From NCBI RefSeq assembly GCF_017744395.1, contig NZ_JAGIBI010000002.1, positions 310,001-374,000 on the forward strand: a stretch of 64,000 bases of DNA, given 5' to 3'. Positions 17,560-26,202 of this stretch are shown in pieces (positions within the stretch are counted from its first letter, which is position 1; every line of letters begins with the position of its first letter). The position numbers and the translations under genes were made by a program. The notes beneath the pieces were generated by a model, which did no database searches, had not been told where the DNA came from, and saw only the letters and a program-made list of their open reading frames with translations. Origin of the DNA: Herbaspirillum sp. GTDB lineage: Bacteria > Pseudomonadota > Gammaproteobacteria > Burkholderiales > Burkholderiaceae_D.

Positions 17560-18282
17560 GAAGGTCTCCGTGGGCGCTGTCTTGTGAGTCTGCGCCGCCG
17601 CAAACGAGAGGAGAGCGGGCGAAGGCGCACTGGCGACATCATAAAGGGATTCCGCAGGCATTGGCGGCGGCGCCGGAGTCCTGCGGCCGGCTCGCATATC
17701 CGGCAAGTGTCGGCGATGCCAGGCTGGCCTGTCGATGCCGGAACCGTCGGTTCTGGCAGGGTAGAACGTGCGGGCGGGTGCGGCCGCGATCGGATCTTCG
17801 AGGTCCTGCGGCGAATGAGTTTGGAATGGAGATAAAGTGAAAATATTGCCGATTTTTAATCTAGATATTTCTTTGGTGAATATCTAAATCCCCGCAACAC
17901 CGCTAGAATCCAGCATTCATGCGGTTTTGGCGAGAAATGGTGTTATGCGCTTGAGTAATGAAAAAACATATTTTTTTTGATTTGTAATTACCTACTACAT
18001 AAGTCGGGTATTTTTCGCTACAAATTTTAGTGAATTCCCTTTTATCGGGGTACAATCGCTGCCACTTTTTCTCACTTTTAACTGTCGAAAAGTGACTGGA
18101 GCCCGCGCCCGACAAGGCTGCGGGCCTCGCGGCCGGCATCTCCGGATGCGCCGCTGTCGACAAGACCGCCGTATCGCTGGCTGGCGCGCCCTCTCCCGGC
18201 ATCCAACGCCAGTTACAAGCAGACGACGATCCTGCCGTGCCAAAACGAATTCTTTAACTTTGTGGCATTGGAGGTACAACCT
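17560..18282. other. Intergenic region, 723 nt, upstream of pckG
   Basis: The longest gene-free stretch in the window. The left third is G+C-rich, the middle (about 17830-18050) is strongly A/T-rich, and the right part is G+C-rich leader. It contains an 8+8-bp dyad TAGATATT-N9-AATATCTA (17862-17886), a candidate promoter ending in TACAAT (18051-18056) and a possible GC hairpin in the leader (GCCCGC ... GCGGGC around 18101-18124). The listed 99-aa minus-strand ORF has no coding character. Confidence 0.7.
18028..18056 (+). promoter_or_regulatory. Candidate promoter of pckG
   Basis: TACAAT (18051-18056, 5/6 to the -10 consensus) with a poor -35 (TAGTGA) 17 nt upstream and A/T-rich UP-element-like DNA before it. 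It would give a leader of about 220 nt. Confidence 0.3.
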
Positions 18283-20151
18283 ATGAATCAACCCCTCATG
18301 GCTGGCGTTCCCGCAGTCAACGCACCGGCGTACGTCAAACACCAGAAACTGATCAACTGGGTCGCGGAAATCGCCGCGCTGACCAAGCCGGCTCGCATTT
18401 ACTGGTGCGACGGTTCCCAGGAAGAATACGACCGCCTGTGCGCCGAGATGGTCGCCGCCGGCACCATGAAGAAACTGAACCAGGAAAAGCGCCCAAACAG
18501 CTACCTGGCCTGCTCCGACCCGTCCGACGTGGCGCGCGTGGAAGACCGCACCTTCATCTGCTCGCAGAAGAAGGAAGACGCCGGCCCGACCAACAACTGG
18601 ACCGACCCGGCCGAAATGCGCCAGACCCTGCACGGCCTGTTCGACGGCTGCATGGCCGGCCGTACCCTGTATGTGGTGCCGTTCTCGATGGGCCCGCTGG
18701 GTTCGCCGATCGCCCACATCGGCGTCGAGCTGTCCGACTCGCCCTATGTGGCGGTCAACATGCGCATCATGACCCGCATGGGCAAGGCCGTGTATGACGT
18801 GCTGGGCGCCGACGGCGAGTTCGTGCCTTGCGTGCACAGCGTGGGCGCGCCGCTGGCTGCAGGCCAGAAGGACGTGGCATGGCCGTGCAACGCCACCAAG
18901 TACATCGTGCACTACCCGGAAACCCGCGAAATCTGGTCCTACGGTTCGGGCTACGGCGGCAACGCGCTGCTGGGCAAGAAATGCTTCGCGCTGCGCATCG
19001 CCTCCACCATGGGCCGCGCCCAGGGCTGGCTGGCCGAGCACATGCTGATCCTCGGCGTGGAATCGCCCGAAGGCAAGAAGCACTACGTCGCGGCGGCCTT
19101 CCCGTCGGCCTGCGGCAAGACCAACTTCGCCATGCTGATCCCGCCCAAGGCCTTCGGCGGCTGGAAGGTCACCACCATCGGCGACGACATCGCCTGGATC
19201 AAGCCGGGCGCCGACGGCCGCCTGTATGCGATCAACCCGGAAGCCGGCTACTTCGGCGTGGCCCCGGGCACCAACGAAAAGAGCAACTACAACTGCATGG
19301 CGTCGGTCTCGGCCAACACCATCTTCACCAACGTCGCGCTGACCGATGACGGCGATGTCTGGTGGGAAGGCATGACCAAGGAAGCGCCGGCGCACCTGAT
19401 CGACTGGCAAGGCAAGGACTGGACTCCGGAAATCGGAAAGGAAACCGGCCGCAAGGCGGCCCACCCGAACGCGCGCTTCACCGTGGCCGCGACCCAGAAC
19501 CCGGTGATCGACCCGGCCTGGGACGATCCGGCCGGCGTGCCGATCTCGGCCTTCATCTTCGGCGGCCGCCGCTCCACCACCGTGCCGCTGGTGACCGAAG
19601 CCCGCAACTGGGTGGAAGGCGTCTACATGGCCGCCACCATGGGTTCGGAAACCACCGCCGCGGCCGTCGGCCAGCAAGGCGTGGTGCGCCGCGACCCGTT
19701 CGCGATGCTGCCGTTCGCCGGCTACAACATGAGCGAGTACTTCCAGCATTGGCTGGATATCGGCAAGAAGATCGCCGCTTCGCCGGCCGAGCTGCCCAAG
19801 ATCTACTGCGTCAACTGGTTCCGTACCGACGAGAACGGCAAGTTCGTCTGGCCCGGCTTCGGCGACAACATGCGCGTGCTGAAGTGGATGCTGGACCGCA
19901 TCGAAGATCCGCAAGGCGTGAAGACCGGCGGCGTCGAGCACCTGTTCGGCATCACCCCGCGCTTCAACGACCTGCAGTGGGATGGCCTGGACTTCACCGC
20001 CGAGCAGTTCGCCACCATCACTTCCATCGATAAGGCCGCATGGAAGAAGGAGCTGGAACTGCACGCCGAGCTGTTCGAAAAGCTCGCGCACAAGCTGCCG
20101 GCCGAGCTGGTGGGCGTCAAGGGCAAGCTGGAGAAGCAACTGGCTGCCTGA
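18283..20151 (+). CDS. pckG: Phosphoenolpyruvate carboxykinase (GTP)
   Basis: A 622-aa GTP-dependent PEPCK that makes phosphoenolpyruvate from oxaloacetate, the entry to gluconeogenesis. Typical length is 600-620 aa. The mononucleotide loop carries the reactive cysteine ([18 protein letters not shown], about residue 280). Metal and substrate motifs follow ([23 protein letters not shown]), and the GTP-pocket region [12 protein letters not shown] with [30 protein letters not shown] lies 8 nt before ATG 18283. It has a long leader and ends at a strong terminator. Single-gene unit. Confidence 0.97.
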   Translation: MNQPLMAGVPAVNAPAYVKHQKLINWVAEIAALTKPARIYWCDGSQEEYDRLCAEMVAAGTMKKLNQEKRPNSYLACSDPSDVARVEDRTFICSQKKEDAGPTNNWTDPAEMRQTLHGLFDGCMAGRTLYVVPFSMGPLGSPIAHIGVELSDSPYVAVNMRIMTRMGKAVYDVLGADGEFVPCVHSVGAPLAAGQKDVAWPCNATKYIVHYPETREIWSYGSGYGGNALLGKKCFALRIASTMGRAQGWLAEHMLILGVESPEGKKHYVAAAFPSACGKTNFAMLIPPKAFGGWKVTTIGDDIAWIKPGADGRLYAINPEAGYFGVAPGTNEKSNYNCMASVSANTIFTNVALTDDGDVWWEGMTKEAPAHLIDWQGKDWTPEIGKETGRKAAHPNARFTVAATQNPVIDPAWDDPAGVPISAFIFGGRRSTTVPLVTEARNWVEGVYMAATMGSETTAAAVGQQGVVRRDPFAMLPFAGYNMSEYFQHWLDIGKKIAASPAELPKIYCVNWFRTDENGKFVWPGFGDNMRVLKWMLDRIEDPQGVKTGGVEHLFGITPRFNDLQWDGLDFTAEQFATITSIDKAAWKKELELHAELFEKLAHKLPAELVGVKGKLEKQLAA

Positions 20152-20187
20152 GCCTGAAGTCTCGTTGAAGTCGAAGTAATCGAAATA

Positions 20188-20225
20188 AGAAAACGCCTGC
20201 CGCAGCAATGCGGCGGGCGTTTTCA
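20188..20225. terminator. Terminator after pckG
   Basis: Stem AAAACGCCTGCCGCA / TGCGGCGGGCGTTTT (one mismatch) with a GCAA loop and T-run. Its A-run means it can also end the convergent thioesterase gene. Confidence 0.85.
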
Positions 20226-20238
20226 TTTGGGCGGCAGC

Positions 20239-20688
20239 TTATTGGCTAACGACAGCGATGCGCGCCAATGCCGCCCGCATCGGCGCGGGAATATCCACCG
20301 GACGGCGCGAGGCCCGATCCACATAGACGTGGACGAAGTGTCCCTGCGCGGCGGCGCTGTCTTCTCCGGCCTTGAAGATGCCGATCTCGTAGCGCACGCT
20401 GCTGCGCCCCATGTGCGCCACCCGCACGCCGACTTCCACCTGCTCGGGAAACGCCACCGAGGCGAAGTAGTTGCAGCGGGTTTCGATCACCAGGCCGATC
20501 ACCGGGCTATGCTCGATTTCCAGCACGCCGCCGGCGACCAGGTAATGGTTCACCGCCGTGTCGAACCAACTGTAGTAGACCACGTTGTTCACGTGACCAT
20601 AGACGTCGTTGTCCATCCAGCGCGTCTGGATCGGATGGAAGTGGCGGTAATCGGCGCGGCGGCCGGGGCTGGGTTTGTGTTCGCTCAT
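20239..20688 (-). CDS. Acyl-CoA thioesterase, 4HBT/YbgC-type hotdog fold
   Basis: A 149-aa hotdog thioesterase. The catalytic motif TRWMDNDVYGHVNNVVYYSWFDTAV contains the conserved Asp and the HVNN signature of the 4-hydroxybenzoyl-CoA thioesterase/YbgC group. The remaining sheet (RCNYFASVAFPEQVEVGVRVAHMGRSSVRYEIGIF) fits the fold. I chose ATG 20688 (MSEHKPSP); upstream codons do not match the family. Substrate unknown; not beside tol-pal genes, so a Tol-associated YbgC role is not supported. Confidence 0.85.
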   Translation of the reverse strand: MSEHKPSPGRRADYRHFHPIQTRWMDNDVYGHVNNVVYYSWFDTAVNHYLVAGGVLEIEHSPVIGLVIETRCNYFASVAFPEQVEVGVRVAHMGRSSVRYEIGIFKAGEDSAAAQGHFVHVYVDRASRRPVDIPAPMRAALARIAVVSQ

Positions 20689-21063
20689 GCGGGTTGTCGT
20701 TGTGCCGGATGTGTGGATGGTCGATGGCGCAGTGCGCAAGAAATGCATGCTTGCAGTAACATTGTTGCGGGATCTCCATCCTGCGGCATCGCTACCGTGT
20801 TGTTGAGCTTCAGGCGGCGCCGCTTCCATGTTAAGCGATCGCGATCGGAATTTGACGGCGGCCGGCTTGCAGAAATGCGAGGCGGCGCCATGTGGTTCAA
20901 GCAGGCGCTTGATTGCCCGTTTGCAACCCTGCCGATAGCATCGCCCTCAATATCGATAGTTAAATCCAATCAAAAATATTGATTAAATAAAATTGATCTA
21001 TTTGATTCGGCGCTTTACTATTCATACCACTGCTTTACTCAACCCCCTAAAAAGGAAATAGAC
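20689..21063. other. Intergenic region, 375 nt, upstream of ahpC
   Basis: G+C-rich on the left, then markedly A/T-rich from about 20950 to 21030, where the OxyR-like site and presumably the ahpC promoter lie. AAAGGA gives a good ribosome site before the ahpC ATG. No gene seen. Confidence 0.7.
20956..20994 (+). promoter_or_regulatory. OxyR-like binding site upstream of ahpC
   Basis: The 17-bp dyad GATAGTTAAATCCAATC fits an OxyR half-operator (GATAG-N7-CTATC, 9 of 10 outer bases). A second, weaker unit follows at the expected 22-nt period (TATTG at 20978). It lies about 100 nt upstream of ahpC, a classic OxyR target. Confidence 0.45.
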
Positions 21064-21627
21064 ATGTCCCTGATCAACACCACTATCAAACCGTTCAAGG
21101 CAACTGCATACCACGATGGCAAGTTCGTCGACATCACCGAAGCGACCCTGAAGGGCAAATGGTCCGTGTTCGTGTTCTATCCGGCCGACTTCACCTTCGT
21201 CTGCCCGACCGAACTGGAAGATCTGGCGAACAACTACGCTGAGTTCAAGAAGCTGGGCGTTGAAATCTACGGCATCTCGACCGACACCCACTTCGCCCAC
21301 AAGGCATGGCACGACACTTCGGAAGCCATCAAGAAGGTGCAATACCCGCTGGTCGGCGACCCGACCGCTACCCTGGCGCGCAACTTCGAAGTGCTGATCG
21401 AAGAAGAAGGCCTGGCGCTGCGCGGCACCTTCGTGATCAACCCGGAAGGCCAGATCAAGGTCCTGGAAATCCACGACAACGGCATCGGCCGCGACGCTTC
21501 CGAACTGCTGCGCAAGGTCAAGGCTGCCCAGTACGTCGCTTCGCACCCGGGCGAAGTCTGCCCCGCCAAGTGGGAAGAAGGCGCTGCCACCCTGAAGCCG
21601 AGCCTGGATCTGGTCGGCAAGATTTAA
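21064..21627 (+). CDS. ahpC: Alkyl hydroperoxide reductase subunit C (peroxiredoxin)
   Basis: A 187-aa typical 2-Cys peroxiredoxin (E. coli AhpC 187 aa). The peroxidatic cysteine is in [11 protein letters not shown] (about residue 47) and the resolving cysteine in GEVCPAKW (about 166). It reduces H2O2 and organic hydroperoxides using AhpF. Codon choice is strongly biased, as expected for an abundant protein. An OxyR-like site lies upstream. The stop codon is inside a 125-nt palindrome that separates the gene from ahpF. Confidence 0.98.
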   Translation: MSLINTTIKPFKATAYHDGKFVDITEATLKGKWSVFVFYPADFTFVCPTELEDLANNYAEFKKLGVEIYGISTDTHFAHKAWHDTSEAIKKVQYPLVGDPTATLARNFEVLIEEEGLALRGTFVINPEGQIKVLEIHDNGIGRDASELLRKVKAAQYVASHPGEVCPAKWEEGAATLKPSLDLVGKI

Positions 21628-21746
21628 TTACCGATTGGGCTACTGCGCGGACCGATCTCTGCGCTGCGATGCTCGCCGTACTTTCGTACGGCTGCGCTTC
21701 TCCCGCAGACCTCGGACCGCTCGCTACGCCCACTCGGCAATTAAAT
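21622..21746. repeat. 125-nt imperfect palindrome between ahpC and ahpF
   Basis: The two arms pair almost throughout: outer ATTTAATT(A/G)CCGA(T/G)TGGGC, middle GCGG-CCGA-TCTGCG blocks, inner GCCGTAC, closing on a TTTC loop at 21682-21685. The element begins within the last codons of ahpC and includes its TAA. It could be a MITE-like insertion or an mRNA-stabilising hairpin that raises AhpC relative to AhpF. Confidence 0.8.
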
Positions 21747-21865
21747 GCGTTAAAGACTTAAAAGAAGTACACGTCCGAGCCTGCCCTGGCAAGCGGCTGA
21801 AACCCACAAGGCGGATGCCGCGGCCCGGACGCTATGAAATCTCTCAACAGAGGAAGTGAATCACC

Positions 21866-23461
21866 ATGCTTGATGCCAATCTCAAGACCCAATTGAAGGC
21901 CTACCTGGAAAAGGTCACCCAGCCGATCGAGATCGTCGCATCGCTGGATGATGGCGCCAAATCCCGTGAGATGCAGGAGCTCCTGCAGGAAATCGCGCAG
22001 TTGTCGGACCGCATCCAGCTGGTCGAGCAACGCGATGCCGCCAACGCACGTACCCCGTCGTTCAAACTGAACCGCCCCGGAACCGATGTCAGCATCGAAT
22101 TTGCCGCCATTCCGATGGGCCACGAATTTACCTCGCTGGTGCTGGCCTTGCTGCAGGTCGGCGGCCACCCGATCAAGCTCGACGACAAGGTGATCGAGCA
22201 GATCAAGAATCTCGACGGCGACTACAGCTTTGAGACCTATGTCTCGCTGACTTGCCAGAACTGCCCGGAGGTGGTGCAGGCGCTGAACGTGATGTCGATC
22301 ATCAACCCGCGCATCCGCTCGGTGACCATCGACGGCGCGCTGTTCCAGGGCGAAGTCGAGCAGCGCCAGATCATGGCCGTGCCGACCGTCTACATGAACG
22401 GCGAAGTGTTCGGCCAGGGCCGCACCGGCGTCGAGGAAATCCTCGCCAAGCTGGACACCGGCGCCGCCGCCCGCAAGGGCGAAGAGTTGAGCGCCAAGGA
22501 GCCGTACGACGTGCTGATCGTCGGCGGCGGCCCGGCCGGCGCGGCCGCCGCGATCTACGCGGCGCGCAAGGGCATCCGCACCGGCGTGGTCGCCGAGCGT
22601 TTCGGCGGCCAGGTGCTGGACACTTTGGCGATCGAGAACTTCATCTCCGTCAAGGAAACCGAAGGCCCGCAGTTCGCCACCGCGCTGGAGCAGCACGTCA
22701 AGGCGTATGACGTCGACATCATGAACGTGCAGCGCGCCGAGCAACTGGTGGCCGGCGACAAGCTGGTCGAAGTCAAGCTGGCCAACGGCGGCGTGTTGAA
22801 GGGCAAGACCGTGATCCTGTCCACCGGCGCCCGCTGGCGCGAAGTCAACGTGCCGGGCGAACGCGAATACCGCAACCACGGCGTGGCCTACTGCCCGCAC
22901 TGCGATGGCCCGCTGTTCAAGGGCAAGCGCGTGTCGGTGATCGGCGGCGGCAACTCCGGCGTGGAAGCGGCGATCGACCTGGCCGGCATCGTCAGCCATG
23001 TCACGCTGCTGGAATTTGCTGCCGAACTGAAGGCTGACGCGGTGCTGGTGAAGAAGCTGAAGAGCCTGCCCAATGTGACCATCGTCACCTCGGCGCAGAC
23101 CACCGAAATCACCGGCGACGGCAAGAAGGTCAACGGCATCAGCTACAAGGAACGCGACAGCGGCGAGATCAGGCATGTCGAACTGGAAGGCGTGTTCGTC
23201 CAGATCGGCCTGGTGCCCAACACCGAATGGCTCAAGGGTACGGTCGCATTGAGCAAGCATGGCGAGATCGAGATCGATGCCCGCGGCCAGACCTCGATCC
23301 CCGGCGTGTTCGCCGCCGGCGACGTGACCACGGTGCCGTACAAGCAGATCGTGATCGCCGTGGGTGCGGGCGCGACCGCGGCGCTGTCGGCCTTCGATCA
23401 CCTGATCCGCTCGTCGGTGGAAGACGAGGCGCCGGCTGCCAAGGAAGCGGTTGCAGCTTAA
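21866..23461 (+). CDS. ahpF: Alkyl hydroperoxide reductase subunit F
   Basis: A 531-aa flavoprotein disulfide reductase (E. coli AhpF 521 aa) that passes electrons from NADH to AhpC. The N-terminal tandem thioredoxin-fold domain carries the redox pair in [13 protein letters not shown] (about residue 130). After a linker come the FAD motif [23 protein letters not shown] (about 213), the thioredoxin-reductase-like pair YCPHCDGP (about 345), the NAD-binding [12 protein letters not shown], and the second FAD motif [17 protein letters not shown]. The ATG follows GAGGAAG. It is co-directional with ahpC across 238 nt that hold the palindrome. Confidence 0.97.
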   Translation: MLDANLKTQLKAYLEKVTQPIEIVASLDDGAKSREMQELLQEIAQLSDRIQLVEQRDAANARTPSFKLNRPGTDVSIEFAAIPMGHEFTSLVLALLQVGGHPIKLDDKVIEQIKNLDGDYSFETYVSLTCQNCPEVVQALNVMSIINPRIRSVTIDGALFQGEVEQRQIMAVPTVYMNGEVFGQGRTGVEEILAKLDTGAAARKGEELSAKEPYDVLIVGGGPAGAAAAIYAARKGIRTGVVAERFGGQVLDTLAIENFISVKETEGPQFATALEQHVKAYDVDIMNVQRAEQLVAGDKLVEVKLANGGVLKGKTVILSTGARWREVNVPGEREYRNHGVAYCPHCDGPLFKGKRVSVIGGGNSGVEAAIDLAGIVSHVTLLEFAAELKADAVLVKKLKSLPNVTIVTSAQTTEITGDGKKVNGISYKERDSGEIRHVELEGVFVQIGLVPNTEWLKGTVALSKHGEIEIDARGQTSIPGVFAAGDVTTVPYKQIVIAVGAGATAALSAFDHLIRSSVEDEAPAAKEAVAA

Positions 23462-23493
23462 GTAACGTTTGCCTCAGCTAACAAGCAGCAAGT

Positions 23494-23525
23494 AAAACGC
23501 CACCGGGAAACCGGTGGCGTTTTTG
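23494..23525 (+). terminator. Terminator after ahpF
   Basis: A 13-bp perfect stem AAAACGCCACCGG / CCGGTGGCGTTTT closed by a GAAA tetraloop with a T-run. Identical, in inverted orientation, to the dacC terminator at 23679-23710. Confidence 0.92.
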
Positions 23526-23570
23526 TTTGCGGCGGATGCTGCGGGCGCATGCGAGGCGCGACGAAAGACA

Positions 23571-23650
23571 CTGGGTCCCGGCCTGCGCCGGGACGACAGG
23601 CCGGAGGAAGTCACTCACTTCTCCGTCATCCCGGCGCAGGCCGGGATCCA
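23571..23650. repeat. Inverted pair of a 27-nt REP-like repeat
   Basis: Left arm CTGGGTCCCGGCCTGCGCC... and right arm ending ...CAGGCCGGGATCCAG are reverse complements at 25 of 27 positions, each itself a short hairpin. It resembles the CTGGATCCCGGCCTGCGCCGG-type intergenic repeats of many proteobacteria. Confidence 0.8.
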
Positions 23651-23678
23651 GCGGCGTTCAACGGACGTTTCGGCCATA

Positions 23679-23710
23679 AAAAAACGCCACCGGTTTCCCG
23701 GTGGCGTTTT
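23679..23710 (-). terminator. Terminator after dacC
   Basis: On the minus strand reads the same 30-nt hairpin as the ahpF terminator (AAAACGCCACCGG, GAAA loop, CCGGTGGCGTTTT), here followed by seven T. Confidence 0.92.
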
Positions 23711-23730
23711 CGTTTGAAGCAGGCGGCTGA

Positions 23731-24885
23731 TTACTTGAACATCAAGCGCAGCGAATCCCATGCGCGGCCGAAGAAGCCGGCCGGGCCGACCGATTCCAGC
23801 GCGACCACCGGCAATTCGGCGACGGTCTTGTCGTCGATGGTGACCTTCAGGGTGCCGACCTTGGCGTTTTCCGAGATCGGGGCGATCAGCGGGTCGTTGC
23901 GATCCAGGTGGGTCTTGACGCGGTCAGCGGTGCCCTTGGGGATGGTGATGTACAGGTCGTTCTTGAAGCCGACCTTGATCTTGCCCTGCGAACCCTTCCA
24001 CACGTCAGGCGTATCGACCGGCTGGCCCTTGGCGTACAGCTTCACGGCATCGAAGTTCTGGAAGCCCCAGTTCAGCAGCTTCTGGCTTTCCTGCGTGCGC
24101 ACCTGGTCGGAGACGGTGCCGATCACCACCGAGATCAGGCGGCGTTCGCCGTTGGGTACCGGGCGGTGGGCCGAGGTGATCAGCGAGTAGCCGGCGCTGG
24201 AGGTGTGGCCGGTCTTCATGCCGTCCACGGTCGGATCCAGCCACAGCAGGCGGTTGCGGTTGGGCTGGGTGATGTTGTTGTAGGTGAATTTCTTCACCGA
24301 GTAATACTTCTTGTAGTACTCGGGGAAGTCGTTGATCAGGTTGCGGCACAGGATGGCCAGGTCGCGCGCGGTGGTGTAGGTGTCCGCGCTGGGCAGGCCG
24401 TGCGGGTTGGAGAAGTGGGTGTTGCTCAGGCCCTGGCGCTGCGACTCGCGGTTCATCAGTTGCACGAAGGCATCTTCGGTGCCCGACACGGCTTCGGCGA
24501 CAGCCACCGCGGCATCGTTGCCCGAGACCGAGATCAGGCCGTACAGCAGGTTTTCGATCGACACCGGCTTGTTCGGTTCGATGAACATCTTGGAGCTGCT
24601 CGGATCGACCTTCCAGGCGTTCACCGAGACGCTGACTTCCTGCGATTCGCTCAGGCGCTTGTCGCGCAGGGCGGCGAAGGCCAGGTAGGCGGTCATCAGC
24701 TTGGTCAGCGAGGCCGGTTCGACGCGCATGTCCGGGTCAGCCGAGGCGATCACCTGGTTGGCCGAGGCGTCCAGCAACATCCAGGACTTGGCGGCCACGG
24801 TCGGCGGCGGCAAGGTTTGCGCGGAGGCGGTCAGGGCGGAAATCGAAAGGACGGTGGCGGCGAAGGCCGCAAGTATTTTTTTCAT
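23731..24885 (-). CDS. dacC: D-alanyl-D-alanine carboxypeptidase (PBP5/6 type)
   Basis: A 384-aa penicillin-binding protein that trims the terminal D-Ala from peptidoglycan stem peptides in the periplasm. Signal peptide MKKILAAFAATVLSISALTASAQ starts at 24885, downstream of the ORF-track start. Active-site motifs: SxxK in PASLTKLMTAY (about residue 61), SxN in SVSGNDAAVAVAEA, KTG in GMKTGHTSSAGYSL. The C-terminal domain ends in an amphipathic helix (GFFGRAWDSLRLMF) that anchors PBP5-type enzymes to the membrane. dacA or dacC is a naming choice; the class is clear. Confidence 0.93.
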   Translation of the reverse strand: MKKILAAFAATVLSISALTASAQTLPPPTVAAKSWMLLDASANQVIASADPDMRVEPASLTKLMTAYLAFAALRDKRLSESQEVSVSVNAWKVDPSSSKMFIEPNKPVSIENLLYGLISVSGNDAAVAVAEAVSGTEDAFVQLMNRESQRQGLSNTHFSNPHGLPSADTYTTARDLAILCRNLINDFPEYYKKYYSVKKFTYNNITQPNRNRLLWLDPTVDGMKTGHTSSAGYSLITSAHRPVPNGERRLISVVIGTVSDQVRTQESQKLLNWGFQNFDAVKLYAKGQPVDTPDVWKGSQGKIKVGFKNDLYITIPKGTADRVKTHLDRNDPLIAPISENAKVGTLKVTIDDKTVAELPVVALESVGPAGFFGRAWDSLRLMFK

Positions 24886-25101
24886 CGGTGCCAAGGAAAA
24901 AATGCCAGCAGGGGGAAACATCGTTGCTGTGGTTTGAAAAAGAAGGCGGATTCGCTTGCTGTCGCAGAGTGGTAGGCCATCCGCTGGAGCCGCATGACGA
25001 ATTGCACGCCCGGAATTATAAACGCCGCGCGGCTTGCCCTCCCAATTTGCGGGGCCGGCTTCCCAACCGGTCCCCGCGCGGAAAGCCTTGTGCGGCGGCG
25101 T

Positions 25102-25758
25102 TCACCCCATCGCCGGACGGCGATGCCACATTTCGACCACCACGTTCTTGATATGTTGCAGCTTGCGGTGAAAAAAGTGGTCCGAGCCGGGAATGACGAC
25201 CACTGGCAGCTCCTGCGGGCGCGCCCAGTCGAGCACCGCCGACAGCGGAATGGTGTCGTCCTGTTCGCCGTGGATCAGGATGGTGTTGGCCGGTGCCGGC
25301 GGCATCGGCCACTTGCCGGCGGCGGTGCCGACCAGCACCAGGCGTTCGGCGGCCGCGGCGGCGTCTTGCTGCAGCAGGCGCTGCTGCAGTTGCGCCTGCA
25401 CGAAGGTGCCGAAGGAGAAACCGCCCAGCGCCAGCGGCAGGCCGGGATACTGGGCGCGCATGTGCTGCAGCAGCAGCGCCATGTCATCGGTCTCGCCGGC
25501 GCCGTGGTCGTGCGCGCCCTCGGACTTGCCGACGCCGCGGAAATTCATGCGCACGGCCACGTAGCCCAGCGCGAGGAAGGTGCGCGCCAGCGTCTGCGCC
25601 ACCTTGTTGTCCATGGTGCCGCCGAACAGCGGATGCGGGTGGGCCACCAGCGCCAGGCCGACCGGCGCCGGGAAATTGTCCGGATCCGGCAGGTCCAGCG
25701 CGCATTCGAGCTGGCCGACGGCGCCGGCAATCGTGAAATTCTGGGTATGTGCGTTCAT
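25102..25758 (-). CDS. Alpha/beta hydrolase, dienelactone hydrolase-like
   Basis: A 218-aa hydrolase of the short alpha/beta fold group seen in many Gram-negatives. The opening HPHPLFGGTMDNKVAQTLAR is characteristic. The catalytic Ser is in LGGFSFGTFVQA, the Asp in IHGEQDDTIPLS, and the His in VIPGSDHFFHRKL. No signal peptide. Natural substrate unknown. It is followed upstream by the ferredoxin-like gene with a 26-nt gap on the same strand, a probable two-gene unit. Confidence 0.85.
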   Translation of the reverse strand: MNAHTQNFTIAGAVGQLECALDLPDPDNFPAPVGLALVAHPHPLFGGTMDNKVAQTLARTFLALGYVAVRMNFRGVGKSEGAHDHGAGETDDMALLLQHMRAQYPGLPLALGGFSFGTFVQAQLQQRLLQQDAAAAAERLVLVGTAAGKWPMPPAPANTILIHGEQDDTIPLSAVLDWARPQELPVVVIPGSDHFFHRKLQHIKNVVVEMWHRRPAMG

Positions 25759-25784
25759 TGCTTTTGCGTATCGCGTATCGGGGA

Positions 25785-26105
25785 TCAGATCTTGAGGCGG
25801 TCGACGACCTTGCCGCCGACGATGTGGGTGTCGATGATTTCGTCGATATCGTCCTGGTCGACGTAGGTATACCAGGTGCCTTGCGGATAGATCACGATCA
25901 CCGGCCCTTCCTCGCAGCGCTCCAGGCAGCCGGCCTTGTTGATGCGCACCTTGCCTTCGCCGGCCAGGCCGAGCTGCTTGATGCGTTTCTTGGCGTGCTC
26001 CTGCGCGGCTTGCGCGCCCTTGTCGGCGCAGCAGGTGCGCTCGCCGGGCTGGCGCTGGTTCAGGCAGAAGAAAACGTGGTGCTCGTAGAATGGTTTGTCG
26101 CTCAT
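25785..26105 (-). CDS. Thioredoxin-like [2Fe-2S] ferredoxin
   Basis: A 106-aa protein of the thioredoxin-like 2Fe-2S ferredoxin family (NuoE C-terminal-like). Cluster ligands are likely within HHVFFCLNQRQPGERTCC and INKAGCLERCEEGPVIVIYPQGTWYTYV, where the CLxxCxxGP motif and following GxWY strand are typical. Electron partners unknown. Sits upstream of the hydrolase gene on the same strand. Confidence 0.88.
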   Translation of the reverse strand: MSDKPFYEHHVFFCLNQRQPGERTCCADKGAQAAQEHAKKRIKQLGLAGEGKVRINKAGCLERCEEGPVIVIYPQGTWYTYVDQDDIDEIIDTHIVGGKVVDRLKI

Positions 26106-26202
26106 GTGCAGGTTCGCCCGAGAGAAGGATTGCGTGTACCGCGCAGCCCGGTCAGCCTTGATGCGCGTGCTGTTGCGGCAAAAGCGTAATGATACACCCC
26201 GC

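Noticed and set aside
17903-18202. 99-aa minus-strand ORF upstream of pckG
   Set aside because: Crosses the A/T-rich promoter region, with no Shine-Dalgarno or family resemblance.
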